The position numbers were made by a program, and so were the translations under genes. This document shows, in pieces, positions 1-5,224 of a stretch of DNA of 9,075 nucleotides (position 1 is its first letter; each line of letters begins with the position of its first letter). Below the pieces are notes generated by a model. It was given only the letters and a program-made list of their open reading frames with translations, had not been told where the DNA came from and searched no databases. Origin of the DNA: Bacillota bacterium (lineage in GTDB: Bacteria; Bacillota; GCA-003054495; Carboxydocellales; JAJZTU01); NCBI GenBank assembly GCA_021848765.1, contig JAJZTU010000128.1, positions 1 through 9,075 on the forward strand. Direction: 5' to 3'.

Positions 1-365
1 GTCGAGGTAGGGTTTGTGGAAGGGATTATGCCCATAACCGTCCCCATGGGGGCAGCTATCTCCGTAACTTTACGCCGGTGGTCCTCGTCGATAATCCCTA
101 CTGTCTTCATGTCCCGGATATAGTTGTAAACATCCTCTGCCGCAAAACGGTTTTTGATGATTTTATCCTGAAACACCCCAAGCCGCGTTTCGTCCACTGC
201 CATCCTGGCCAGCCACTCTGCATTTTCCAGGGCAGCCTCTGCCATGGCCTTAACCACCCGGTCTACTTCTTCCTGGCTGAACCGGGCATATATCTTCTGA
301 GCCTCCTTGGCTGTGCGGGCCAGGTTCCTGGCTTCCTGAATGGACCTGAGATCGTAATCCAGCAT
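1..365 (-). CDS. eutE: CoA-acylating acetaldehyde dehydrogenase, EutE-type, 3'-truncated by window edge
   Basis: Would oxidise acetaldehyde to acetyl-CoA with NAD and CoA inside the microcompartment lumen, the step after ethanolamine ammonia-lyase. Only the first 121 residues are present; the frame stays open to the left edge. I translated it directly: it begins MLDYDLRSIQEARNLA, has FSQEEVDRVVKAM near residues 35-47, an ETRLGVFQDKIIKN segment near 68-81, and ends in IIPSTNPTS, the conserved Rossmann-entry motif of the AdhE/EutE aldehyde dehydrogenase family. The catalytic cysteine lies beyond the window. The ATG is preceded by AAGGAG about 9 nt upstream, and the gene starts 26 nt after the eutQ stop, so it is in the same operon. 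The N-terminus resembles the AdhE-like class and lacks the helix that begins enteric EutE. A full bifunctional AdhE (aldehyde/alcohol dehydrogenase) cannot be excluded from this fragment. Confidence 0.85.
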   Translation of the reverse strand, partial: MLDYDLRSIQEARNLARTAKEAQKIYARFSQEEVDRVVKAMAEAALENAEWLARMAVDETRLGVFQDKIIKNRFAAEDVYNYIRDMKTVGIIDEDHRRKVTEIAAPMGTVMGIIPSTNPTS

Positions 366-391
366 ACTTGTCTCTCCTTCCACCGTCCCGG

Positions 392-1096
392 TTACGCCTG
401 CCCAGACCAGTTAGCCGGATAGGTAACGTACAAAAACTTTGCCTTACCCGGACTACTGAATATAATGCGGGTTCCCCGGGGGATGAAAAATACGTCTCCG
501 GGCTTACCCAGATAGGTCTGACCGTCTACTATAATTTCTAACTCACCGTCGATGACGTAATCATATTCGTCATATTTTAATTCCCACTCAAAGGCGGAGT
601 TCTCCATGGTCATGAATCCCGCACACATGTTAGGGCTCTCTGCGAGAGGCAAAAGATCCCTGAGAAAGACCCGGTCTCTGGGGTTTCCGGTAGAAAAAGG
701 CTCACAGGTAACGGTATCACCCCGCACCAGGCGCAGGCCGCTCTTGTGCTTCTCCACCACCGGCCCGCCGGTCATTCCCTGCTCTCCCAATACAGCCAGT
801 ACCTCTTTAACGATACGTTCCACCAGTTCCGGCCTGACCAAGGTATCACCTATGTTGCGGGAAATAAGGGACACCAGTTCTCCCTGGTCACCGGCGGGCA
901 ATGCCTGGCTGCCGTTACTGTTGCAGCAACTGGCAACCGTTAGCGCTTCATCCCGGGTAAACAACAGTTCCACACCCATCTCCCGGGCAATATCCCGGGC
1001 TGCAGGAGTAATAATTGTGCTCTCGCCAACAGAGACCAGCCTTTCCCCCCTAAGCGCCCGGTTTTTTATTTCGTCGGCTGTAATCAGGACCTTCAT
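392..1096 (-). CDS. eutQ: Ethanolamine utilization protein EutQ (cupin domain)
   Basis: EutQ family, 234 residues, close to the usual length. The Salmonella protein is reported to have acetate kinase activity and to be needed for anaerobic growth on ethanolamine, so here it may make ATP from acetyl phosphate or help shell assembly (inference). Three parts are visible: an N-terminal module (residues 1-46, with IITPAARDIAREMGVELL), a variable linker with an amphipathic helix at 89-103 (PELVERIVKEVLAVL), and a C-terminal single cupin at about 125-230. The cupin has the EutQ signatures CAGFMTMENSAFEWELKYDE, IDGELEI, GDVFFIPRGT and the ending YVTYPANW. The ATG has AGGAGG 8 nt upstream. It follows pduT by 21 nt and precedes eutE by 26 nt, consistent with one transcript. 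Identification is firm; the biochemical role is less certain. Confidence 0.94.
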   Translation of the reverse strand: MKVLITADEIKNRALRGERLVSVGESTIITPAARDIAREMGVELLFTRDEALTVASCCNSNGSQALPAGDQGELVSLISRNIGDTLVRPELVERIVKEVLAVLGEQGMTGGPVVEKHKSGLRLVRGDTVTCEPFSTGNPRDRVFLRDLLPLAESPNMCAGFMTMENSAFEWELKYDEYDYVIDGELEIIVDGQTYLGKPGDVFFIPRGTRIIFSSPGKAKFLYVTYPANWSGQA

Positions 1097-1117
1097 TGGC
1101 TCATCCTCCTGATAAAC

Positions 1118-1663
1118 TTAAATAATTTTGGAGCATAACTGCTTGCTGGGAGAGGGAATCACCACCTGGTTCACCAAAAGCCCCTTTTCCAGGGCAGTGG
1201 CAGCCCCTACTTCCACCGCTGCCTTTACCGCAGCCACGTCTCCGGTCATGGTGACAAAAGATTTCCCGCCAATACCTATTCCCAGCCTCATTTCAATCAG
1301 TTCGACTTCCGCCCCTTTAGCAGCGGCATCTGCCGCTACAATCAAGGCTGATACGGAAAAGGTCTCGATAATACCTAATGCCTGCAGGGATGACACTTCG
1401 GTAGTGCAGTAAATAGCAGGAAAAACAGCGGCATGCACATTAGGCAGCACGAATTCATCTACTACCGCATCTTTCCCCCGCTCCACGCCGGCACTCACCG
1501 AACTCTGTACCGATGCCACATCTCCGCCTACCAGGACAAGATATTTACCGGGACACACGGTATTACAGGTTACCAGTTCCACCTGGGCGGCCTTGACCAT
1601 GAAGTCCGCAGCCTCAATACCCCGGGCAATGCTGTTGAATTCCACCATACCTATGGCTCGCAC
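1118..1663 (-). CDS. pduT: PduT-like trimeric BMC-T shell protein with Fe-S pore cysteine
   Basis: Tandem-domain microcompartment shell protein that forms trimers with a central Fe-S cluster, thought to move electrons or clusters across the shell. With a GTG start at 1663 it has 181 residues. BMC domain 1 covers about residues 1-85 and domain 2 about 90-175 (LQALGIIETFSVSALIVAADAA; GIGIGGKSFVTMTGDVAAVKAA). Cys37 in NTVCPGKYL matches Cys38 of enteric PduT, the [4Fe-4S] ligand contributed by each subunit; an additional Cys33 lies four residues before it. I chose the GTG because GAGGGGG sits 7 nt upstream and the protein then begins RAIGMVEFNSIARG like PduT. A longer reading from an ATG at 1702 would overlap pduS by 26 bp and add 13 residues unlike any shell protein. 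The pduS stop lies 13 nt upstream, so the pair is probably translationally linked. Confidence 0.92.
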   Translation of the reverse strand: MRAIGMVEFNSIARGIEAADFMVKAAQVELVTCNTVCPGKYLVLVGGDVASVQSSVSAGVERGKDAVVDEFVLPNVHAAVFPAIYCTTEVSSLQALGIIETFSVSALIVAADAAAKGAEVELIEMRLGIGIGGKSFVTMTGDVAAVKAAVEVGAATALEKGLLVNQVVIPSPSKQLCSKII

Positions 1664-1670
1664 CTCAACA

Positions 1671-1677
1671 CCCCCTC
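1671..1677 (-). promoter_or_regulatory. Ribosome binding site setting the GTG start of pduT
   Basis: GAGGGGG on the minus strand, touching the pduS TAG stop codon, with 7 nt to the GTG at 1663. It decides the start in favour of the 181-residue form and implies that ribosomes ending pduS can reinitiate on pduT. Confidence 0.7.
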
Positions 1678-2999
1678 TACTCCACTGCCTCGATGACCAC
1701 ATGGGTAAGAGTTTGTTCCACTACTATCCCGTCAATGCTTGCATGTACCCGGGCCCCCAGCTTCTTCCCGGGAATTTCCCCAATTACCTGGCCCTGTTTT
1801 ACCGGATTACCCACCTGGACCAAAGGCAGGCAGGCTTCTCCGAGATGCTGCTTCAGCGGGATACTTACCCTTTGGGGTCTGATGGCTGCTTCCTTAACCG
1901 GAGCCGGCCGGTCGTACGGTTTCAGGCCCAACCCTGACACCAGCCGCTTACCGGGAATCTTGCGGTAATCCCTGTGGCTTAAGGCCTGGGGCTCTGTGCC
2001 GTCCCCCCGGTAGCTGATTCCGGCCTTTCCCAGTTCAGCTTTAAGCAGGTCATTTAACCTTTTGGGGAACAGCCCCATCGGACAGACATAATCACAGACC
2101 CCGCACCCGCAGCACAACAGGACGGATTTAGCGACCTCCAAATCTTCCCGGGCATAAGCCAGCATGCGCATGATCCGGTGAGGCCGGATGCCATGCCCTA
2201 CCAGGCGCCGGGGACACATCTGGCTGCAGCGTTCACACTGGATGCATACTGAACGGGCCCGCCGCAATAGCTGTTCCGGGGGCGCTTGCCTGGCTTTAAT
2301 CAAAGCATGGCCGGCGGGTAAGACGATCAAACCCTTGGTAGTTTTGCTAACCGGGGTATGCCAATCGCTGACCAGCCTCCCCATCATCGGGCCACCTTCC
2401 AATACGGCCAATCCCGGTGCCTGCCGTACACCGGCCAGGTGCAAGACTTCCTCCATGGGGGTACCTACCGGCACCCGGCAGGTAAGTGGTTCTGCCACAG
2501 ACCCGCTCACAGTAAGCCAGGTGTCCACTACTGGCTGTCCTTCTATGGCCTCAGTCACATTTAAAACCGTCTCCACGTTAGTCACAATATAGTCCAGGTT
2601 CAGGGGTATTCCCGCCTCCGGTAGCGATCTCCCGCTTAGCTCCCTGATTAAAATCTGTTCATCTCCGGCGGGGTAAAAGTCCCCCAGCTGGAATATTTCA
2701 ACCCGGGAATCAGTTATAGCCGTAGAAAGCTGTTCTATAGCGTCGGTATATTTTGCCTTCAGGGCAATTATCCCGCGGCCTGCACCTACGGAATCCATCA
2801 GGGCTGCCAGCCCTGTTAAGAGTTCTTTTGACCGGGAGACCATCAACTGCCGGTCCACCTGCAGCAGCGGTTCACACTCGGCGCCGTTGACGACTACACA
2901 ACCGGCCTTGTTCCCAAACTTCACATGGGTGGGAAAGCCTGCTCCCCCGGCGCCTACCACTCCCGCCTCACGAATTGCCTTTAATACGTTACCCGGCAA
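1677..2999 (-). CDS. pduS: PduS-like flavin and iron-sulfur cobalamin reductase (RnfC-type)
   Basis: RnfC-like electron-transfer protein of the PduS family, 440 residues, usual length. Enteric PduS binds FMN and two [4Fe-4S] clusters and reduces cob(III)alamin towards cob(I)alamin for adenosylation. The N-terminal Rnf-type domain has GAGGAGFPTHVK at 16-27 and NGAECEPLLQVDR at 38-50. Two ferredoxin-like cluster motifs follow: C252-x2-C255-x2-C258-x3-C262 before a proline, and C296-x2-C299-x2-C302-x3-C306 before a proline. The last 60 or so residues look like a lipoyl/barrel-sandwich fold (VGNPVKQGQVIGEI), as in RnfC. The start is a TTG at 2999, supported by AGGTGA 6 nt upstream and by the immediate VLKAIREAGVVGAGGAG alignment to PduS. 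eutN ends 6 nt upstream and pduT begins 13 nt downstream. PduS is typical of propanediol loci; its presence in a eut operon is noteworthy. Confidence 0.93.
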   Translation of the reverse strand: MPGNVLKAIREAGVVGAGGAGFPTHVKFGNKAGCVVVNGAECEPLLQVDRQLMVSRSKELLTGLAALMDSVGAGRGIIALKAKYTDAIEQLSTAITDSRVEIFQLGDFYPAGDEQILIRELSGRSLPEAGIPLNLDYIVTNVETVLNVTEAIEGQPVVDTWLTVSGSVAEPLTCRVPVGTPMEEVLHLAGVRQAPGLAVLEGGPMMGRLVSDWHTPVSKTTKGLIVLPAGHALIKARQAPPEQLLRRARSVCIQCERCSQMCPRRLVGHGIRPHRIMRMLAYAREDLEVAKSVLLCCGCGVCDYVCPMGLFPKRLNDLLKAELGKAGISYRGDGTEPQALSHRDYRKIPGKRLVSGLGLKPYDRPAPVKEAAIRPQRVSIPLKQHLGEACLPLVQVGNPVKQGQVIGEIPGKKLGARVHASIDGIVVEQTLTHVVIEAVE

Positions 3000-3004
3000 A
3001 CCAG

Positions 3005-3012
3005 ATCACCTC
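3005..3012 (-). promoter_or_regulatory. Ribosome binding site for the TTG start of pduS
   Basis: GAGGTGAT on the minus strand overlaps the TGA stop of eutN and leaves about 5-6 nt to the TTG at 2999. The GTG contained in this motif is not a usable start, because it runs into TAA after six codons. This supports a TTG start and coupling of pduS to eutN translation. Confidence 0.65.
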
Positions 3013-3299
3013 GCTTTGCCGTCTTCCTCGTCAATTATCCCCACGATTACCGCGTCAATTGGGATGTCCTTAAGTTCCCGGGTGCGCCTGGCTGAACTGC
3101 CCTTGGTAACCAGTACCTTGTCCCCGATTCCCGCCCCTATCATGTCAGCCGCAACCAGTACTTTACGCCGGCCTTTATTTTCATCGGATTCCAGGTCGTT
3201 GAAGGTCTCCAGGACCTCTACAATCATGAACTTAATCCCGGTAAGGGATTCCTCTTTGCGCGTAGACCAGACGTTACTGACCACTATCCCCAAAAGCAA
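3006..3299 (-). CDS. eutN: EutN/CcmL-family BMC-P pentameric shell vertex protein
   Basis: Pentameric vertex protein that closes the corners of the microcompartment shell. With a TTG start at 3299 it has 97 residues, normal for EutN/CcmL/PduN. Family marks are the opening strand LLGIVVSNVWSTRKEESLTG, and GAGIGDKVLVTKGSSAR at residues 55-71 followed by IDAVIVGIIDE near the C-terminus. A charged loop near 34-46 (NDLESDENKGRRK) is a little longer than in enteric EutN. I preferred the TTG at 3299 because AGGGGGTGG lies 6 nt upstream; a TTG at 3326 would add nine residues without family support. It stands 76 nt after eutT and its stop codon overlaps the pduS ribosome binding site. It is the only BMC-P gene in the window. 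Whether to call it eutN or pduN is a matter of naming. Confidence 0.9.
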   Translation of the reverse strand: MLLGIVVSNVWSTRKEESLTGIKFMIVEVLETFNDLESDENKGRRKVLVAADMIGAGIGDKVLVTKGSSARRTRELKDIPIDAVIVGIIDEEDGKAR

Positions 3300-3305
3300 C
3301 TTAGT

Positions 3306-3314
3306 CCACCCCCT
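3306..3314 (-). promoter_or_regulatory. Ribosome binding site setting the TTG start of eutN
   Basis: AGGGGGTGG on the minus strand with 6 nt to the TTG at 3299. It decides between two in-frame TTG codons (3326 and 3299) in favour of the shorter, family-length protein. Confidence 0.6.
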
Positions 3315-3375
3315 GTTATCTGTCAATATTTTTCAACAAGGCGCCCCGTGGTCTTATGAAGGCTTTGCCGTAATT

Positions 3376-4062
3376 TCACTCCATCGTACCGTCGCCAATG
3401 CTGTATTGCCCTGCCAAAAGCCGGCACATCATGATGTACACCATACTGCTCATGCGGTTCAGGGTTTCCATAATGTCTGTGCGCTTGTTTCCCCCATCTT
3501 CCTGATGGAAGGCCTGGGCAGCTTCCAGTTCGGTTTCCCGCACTGCAGTACGCAAAAGATTTAACCTGGACATCATCCGTCCGTGGACGGGGGAAGGCAG
3601 GAAGTGCCCTACACCTATGTGTTTCTCAGGGTGGTGGGACGTTTCCCGGATAGCGTCAGAATTCAGGCCGGCAAAACCGGGTTCGGGAAGCTCTTCTCCG
3701 GTGACTTCTGCCCGCAGGACCGCCCTGCTTAGTTCCAGAAGCTCCTTTAGCTGCCGGGCCATCTGCCCCTGTCCAAGCATCTCCATCTCAATAACGGTAT
3801 CGATAATCTGGGCCTGCACGGTATCCAGTTTGCCCCTCAGGCGGATCCTGGGATGGCGCTTGTCAACCAGGTCCCGTCCCCGCAGGTGGGTCATATGCTC
3901 AGGTTTAGGTGAATTCTGCTCCCCGGTTACCACCTTGATCTTCCGGTCATTCAAAAACTGGACCGCTGCCGGGCTGAGACGACAATCGGGAGGCAGGCAA
4001 AAGGTGCTAAAGGGAGTTTTGCTGTACTGTTCCCGCAACTCAAATTCGGTAAATATTTTCAT
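3376..4062 (-). CDS. eutT: EutT-type ATP:cob(I)alamin adenosyltransferase lacking the cysteine metal motif
   Basis: Would transfer the adenosyl group of ATP to cob(I)alamin to make the coenzyme of EutBC. It has 228 residues, shorter than enteric EutT (about 267). The N-terminal module (1-45, with LSPAAVQFLNDRKIKVV) resembles that of EutQ. The adenosyltransferase domain spans about 55-215. Signatures shared with EutT are RLRGKLDTVQAQ at 74-85, HGRMMSRLNLLRTAVRETELEAAQ at 160-183, and RTDIMETLNRMSSMVYIMM at 194-212. The HX11CCX2C metal-binding motif of Salmonella EutT is missing: the only cysteines are C22, C27 and C213, and the segment where it should lie (46-60) has none and is shortened. The ATG has GGGAGGG about 8 nt upstream. 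It follows eutM by 64 nt. Family identification is firm; metal independence is inferred. Confidence 0.92.
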   Translation of the reverse strand: MKIFTEFELREQYSKTPFSTFCLPPDCRLSPAAVQFLNDRKIKVVTGEQNSPKPEHMTHLRGRDLVDKRHPRIRLRGKLDTVQAQIIDTVIEMEMLGQGQMARQLKELLELSRAVLRAEVTGEELPEPGFAGLNSDAIRETSHHPEKHIGVGHFLPSPVHGRMMSRLNLLRTAVRETELEAAQAFHQEDGGNKRTDIMETLNRMSSMVYIMMCRLLAGQYSIGDGTME

Positions 4063-4096
4063 TTAGTAGCCCTCCCCTGGAAATGCACCCCCATAT

Positions 4097-4139
4097 TTGC
4101 AAGCAGTTACTTTTCCAGCTTGCAAGTTACTTTTCCAGC
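4097..4139 (-). repeat. Tandem duplication over the eutM stop codon, forming a hairpin
   Basis: Reading the minus strand, GCTGGAAAAGTAACTTGCAA (4139-4120) is followed directly by a second copy at 4119-4097 that differs only by a 3-nt insertion before TTGCAA. Each copy contains the same TAA; the first is the eutM stop. The arrangement also creates a perfect 8-bp inverted repeat, TTGCAAGC (4125-4118) and GCTTGCAA (4104-4097), with a 13-nt loop, just after the stop. No T-run follows, so it is not an ordinary terminator; it could stabilise the upstream shell-gene mRNA, but that is inference. Confidence 0.75.
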
Positions 4140-4411
4140 GAGGGCAAAATCATTTCTACTTCGGAATGGGGCCTGGGTATAACATGGACAGATACCAGTT
4201 CGCCAACCCTTTGGGCTGCTGCGGCGCCCGCATCGGTAGCAGCCTTTACTGCCCCTACATCGCCTCGGACCATCACAGTTACCAGTCCGCCACCTACATG
4301 GACCTTGCCAATTAAATTAACATTAGCTGCTTTAACCATGGCATCCGCCGCCTCGACAGCGCCTACCAGCCCTTTGGTTTCAATCATCCCCAATGCTTGC
4401 AAATTACTCAT
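4127..4411 (-). CDS. eutM: EutM, major hexameric BMC-H shell protein
   Basis: Single BMC-domain protein of 94 residues, the hexamer that tiles the shell facets and whose central pore passes ethanolamine and other small molecules. The sequence runs through the canonical marks: LQALGMIETKGLVGAVEAADAMVKAANVNL with the conserved edge lysine near residue 27, the pore loop VGGGL near 39-43 (GGG as in enteric EutM rather than GSG as in PduA), the MVRGDVGAVKAATDAGAAAAQRVGELVSV block, and HVIPRPHSEVE near the C-terminus. The ATG is preceded by AGGAGG about 9 nt upstream. It lies 45 nt after eutL and 64 nt before eutT. It is the only BMC-H gene in the window, so it is probably the main facet protein. 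The 3' end carries a tandem duplication described separately. Confidence 0.97.
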   Translation of the reverse strand: MSNLQALGMIETKGLVGAVEAADAMVKAANVNLIGKVHVGGGLVTVMVRGDVGAVKAATDAGAAAAQRVGELVSVHVIPRPHSEVEMILPSLEK

Positions 4412-4456
4412 TTAATTCACCCTCCTAATTTTGATTTTACTTACGGATTGTTAGGA

Positions 4457-5110
4457 TTAAAAATCCCTTGGCACCCGGGCTACCGACAGCACCGCTTCCT
4501 TAAATGCGTCCGCCGCCGCCTGGCAGGCGCTCTGGCTGCCGGTTAAGAGCGCCCCGCCGAAGTTAGTCTCGCTGGGTGGCCCAAACCATACTTTCAGTTC
4601 CACATCTGCGGCTTTTAAGGCGGCATCGACTGAATAAACCGACTCAATAGGCGGAGCAATGAGGTAAGCCAGGGGCTGCCCTTCCGGAACGCCTGCTAAA
4701 TTGGACAGATAGCTGCCCGTCCTGGAAATGACGTGGGGGTAAAAAGCTATTTTGCCCTCGTCATCCCCAGTGTAGAAGCAGGCATCTTCCTGCAGGCAGC
4801 AGATAGCGGCCTCCAGCCCGCTCTTCACCTCGGCAGGGGTAGGCCCGGCAATTATGCCCAGGAACTCCCCGGACAACGGGCCTGAGGCATGGGCTGACCC
4901 GGCATAAAAGGAACGGGCGTAAACAACCTCGACCACTGCCTTTTTGGTAGCTTCATCTAATGCAGTATAGCCGGCATCGTCTATCGTGCAGGTCAGCATA
5001 CCGATACTGCGCTGGTCAGGTTTTAGCTTTAACTTTCCGGCCAGGTCCGGCGCTACATTGGGAATGAGTTTAACTGCCAGGATTTCCGCCCTGATGGGCT
5101 GTAGTGCCAT
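4457..5110 (-). CDS. eutL: EutL, trimeric BMC-T shell protein
   Basis: Tandem circularly permuted BMC-domain shell protein of 217 residues (enteric EutL is 219) that forms trimers with a gated central pore and small ethanolamine-binding pores. Family signatures are LDEATKKAVVEVVYARSFYAGSAHASGP at about 51-78, HVISRTGSYLS at 126-136, LIAPPIESVY at 150-159, and PPSETNFGGALLTGSQSAC near 178-196. A cysteine cluster C104, C105 and C111 lies in the loop after the first domain, near where enteric EutL has a variable segment; I do not assign it a function. The start is very well supported by AAAGGAGGT (5118-5126) 7 nt before the ATG, the best ribosome binding site in the window, fitting high expression of a shell protein. 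It follows eutC by 82 nt. Confidence 0.96.
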   Translation of the reverse strand: MALQPIRAEILAVKLIPNVAPDLAGKLKLKPDQRSIGMLTCTIDDAGYTALDEATKKAVVEVVYARSFYAGSAHASGPLSGEFLGIIAGPTPAEVKSGLEAAICCLQEDACFYTGDDEGKIAFYPHVISRTGSYLSNLAGVPEGQPLAYLIAPPIESVYSVDAALKAADVELKVWFGPPSETNFGGALLTGSQSACQAAADAFKEAVLSVARVPRDF

Positions 5111-5153
5111 TTTTGCAACCTCCTTTCACCTGGTTTGCTTTGCCTTACCTTTG

Positions 5154-5170
5154 CCCGGCTTCAACCCGGG
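5154..5170 (-). other. Short GC-rich inverted repeat between eutC and eutL
   Basis: A 5-bp perfect stem CCCGG/CCGGG with a 7-nt loop lies in the 82-nt spacer between eutC and eutL. There is no T-run after it on the minus strand, so it is unlikely to terminate transcription. It could be an mRNA processing or stabilising hairpin, or chance. Confidence 0.3.
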
Positions 5171-5180
5171 TGGCTATAGA

Positions 5181-5224
5181 GCAAGTTTGACTCTACTGGT
5201 TCATGGCAAGTTTGACTCCACTGG
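5181..5224 (-). repeat. Tandem 19-bp repeat spanning the eutC stop codon
   Basis: On the minus strand CCAGTGGAGTCAAACTTGC (5224-5206) recurs as CCAGTAGAGTCAAACTTGC (5199-5181), 18 of 19 identical, separated by 6 nt (period 25). The first copy codes for the conserved eutC C-terminus ASGVKLA. The second is read in another frame and its TAG is the present eutC stop. Removing one 25-nt unit would restore a reading that ends ...ASGVKLAL at the next TAG, which suggests a 25-nt duplication that changed the last residues. Confidence 0.75.

Noticed and set aside
606..1112. Plus-strand open frame of 168 codons opposite eutQ
   Set aside because: It is antisense to a clearly conserved eutQ, its protein is Ser/Thr/Arg-rich with no recognisable domain, and its last part overlaps the eutQ start and ribosome binding site.
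1664..1702. Longer pduT reading from the ATG at 1702
   Set aside because: It would overlap pduS by 26 bp, the extra 13 residues do not fit BMC proteins, and the good binding site points to the GTG at 1663.
3300..3375. TTGACA in the eutT-eutN spacer as an internal promoter
   Set aside because: The hexamer is present on the minus strand, but the -10 at 17 bp (TAAGTT) matches only 3 of 6 bases and overlaps the eutN start, so support is too thin.
2887..3564. Plus-strand open frame of 225 codons across pduS, eutN and eutT
   Set aside because: It spans three well-supported minus-strand genes and their spacers; the composition is that of a mirror frame and no family resemblance is seen.
5111..5192. 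AAGGCAAAGCAAACC in the eutC-eutL spacer as an EutV antiterminator element
   Set aside because: It faintly resembles the AGCAA loop motif, but no pair of hairpins with that loop and no following terminator could be drawn.
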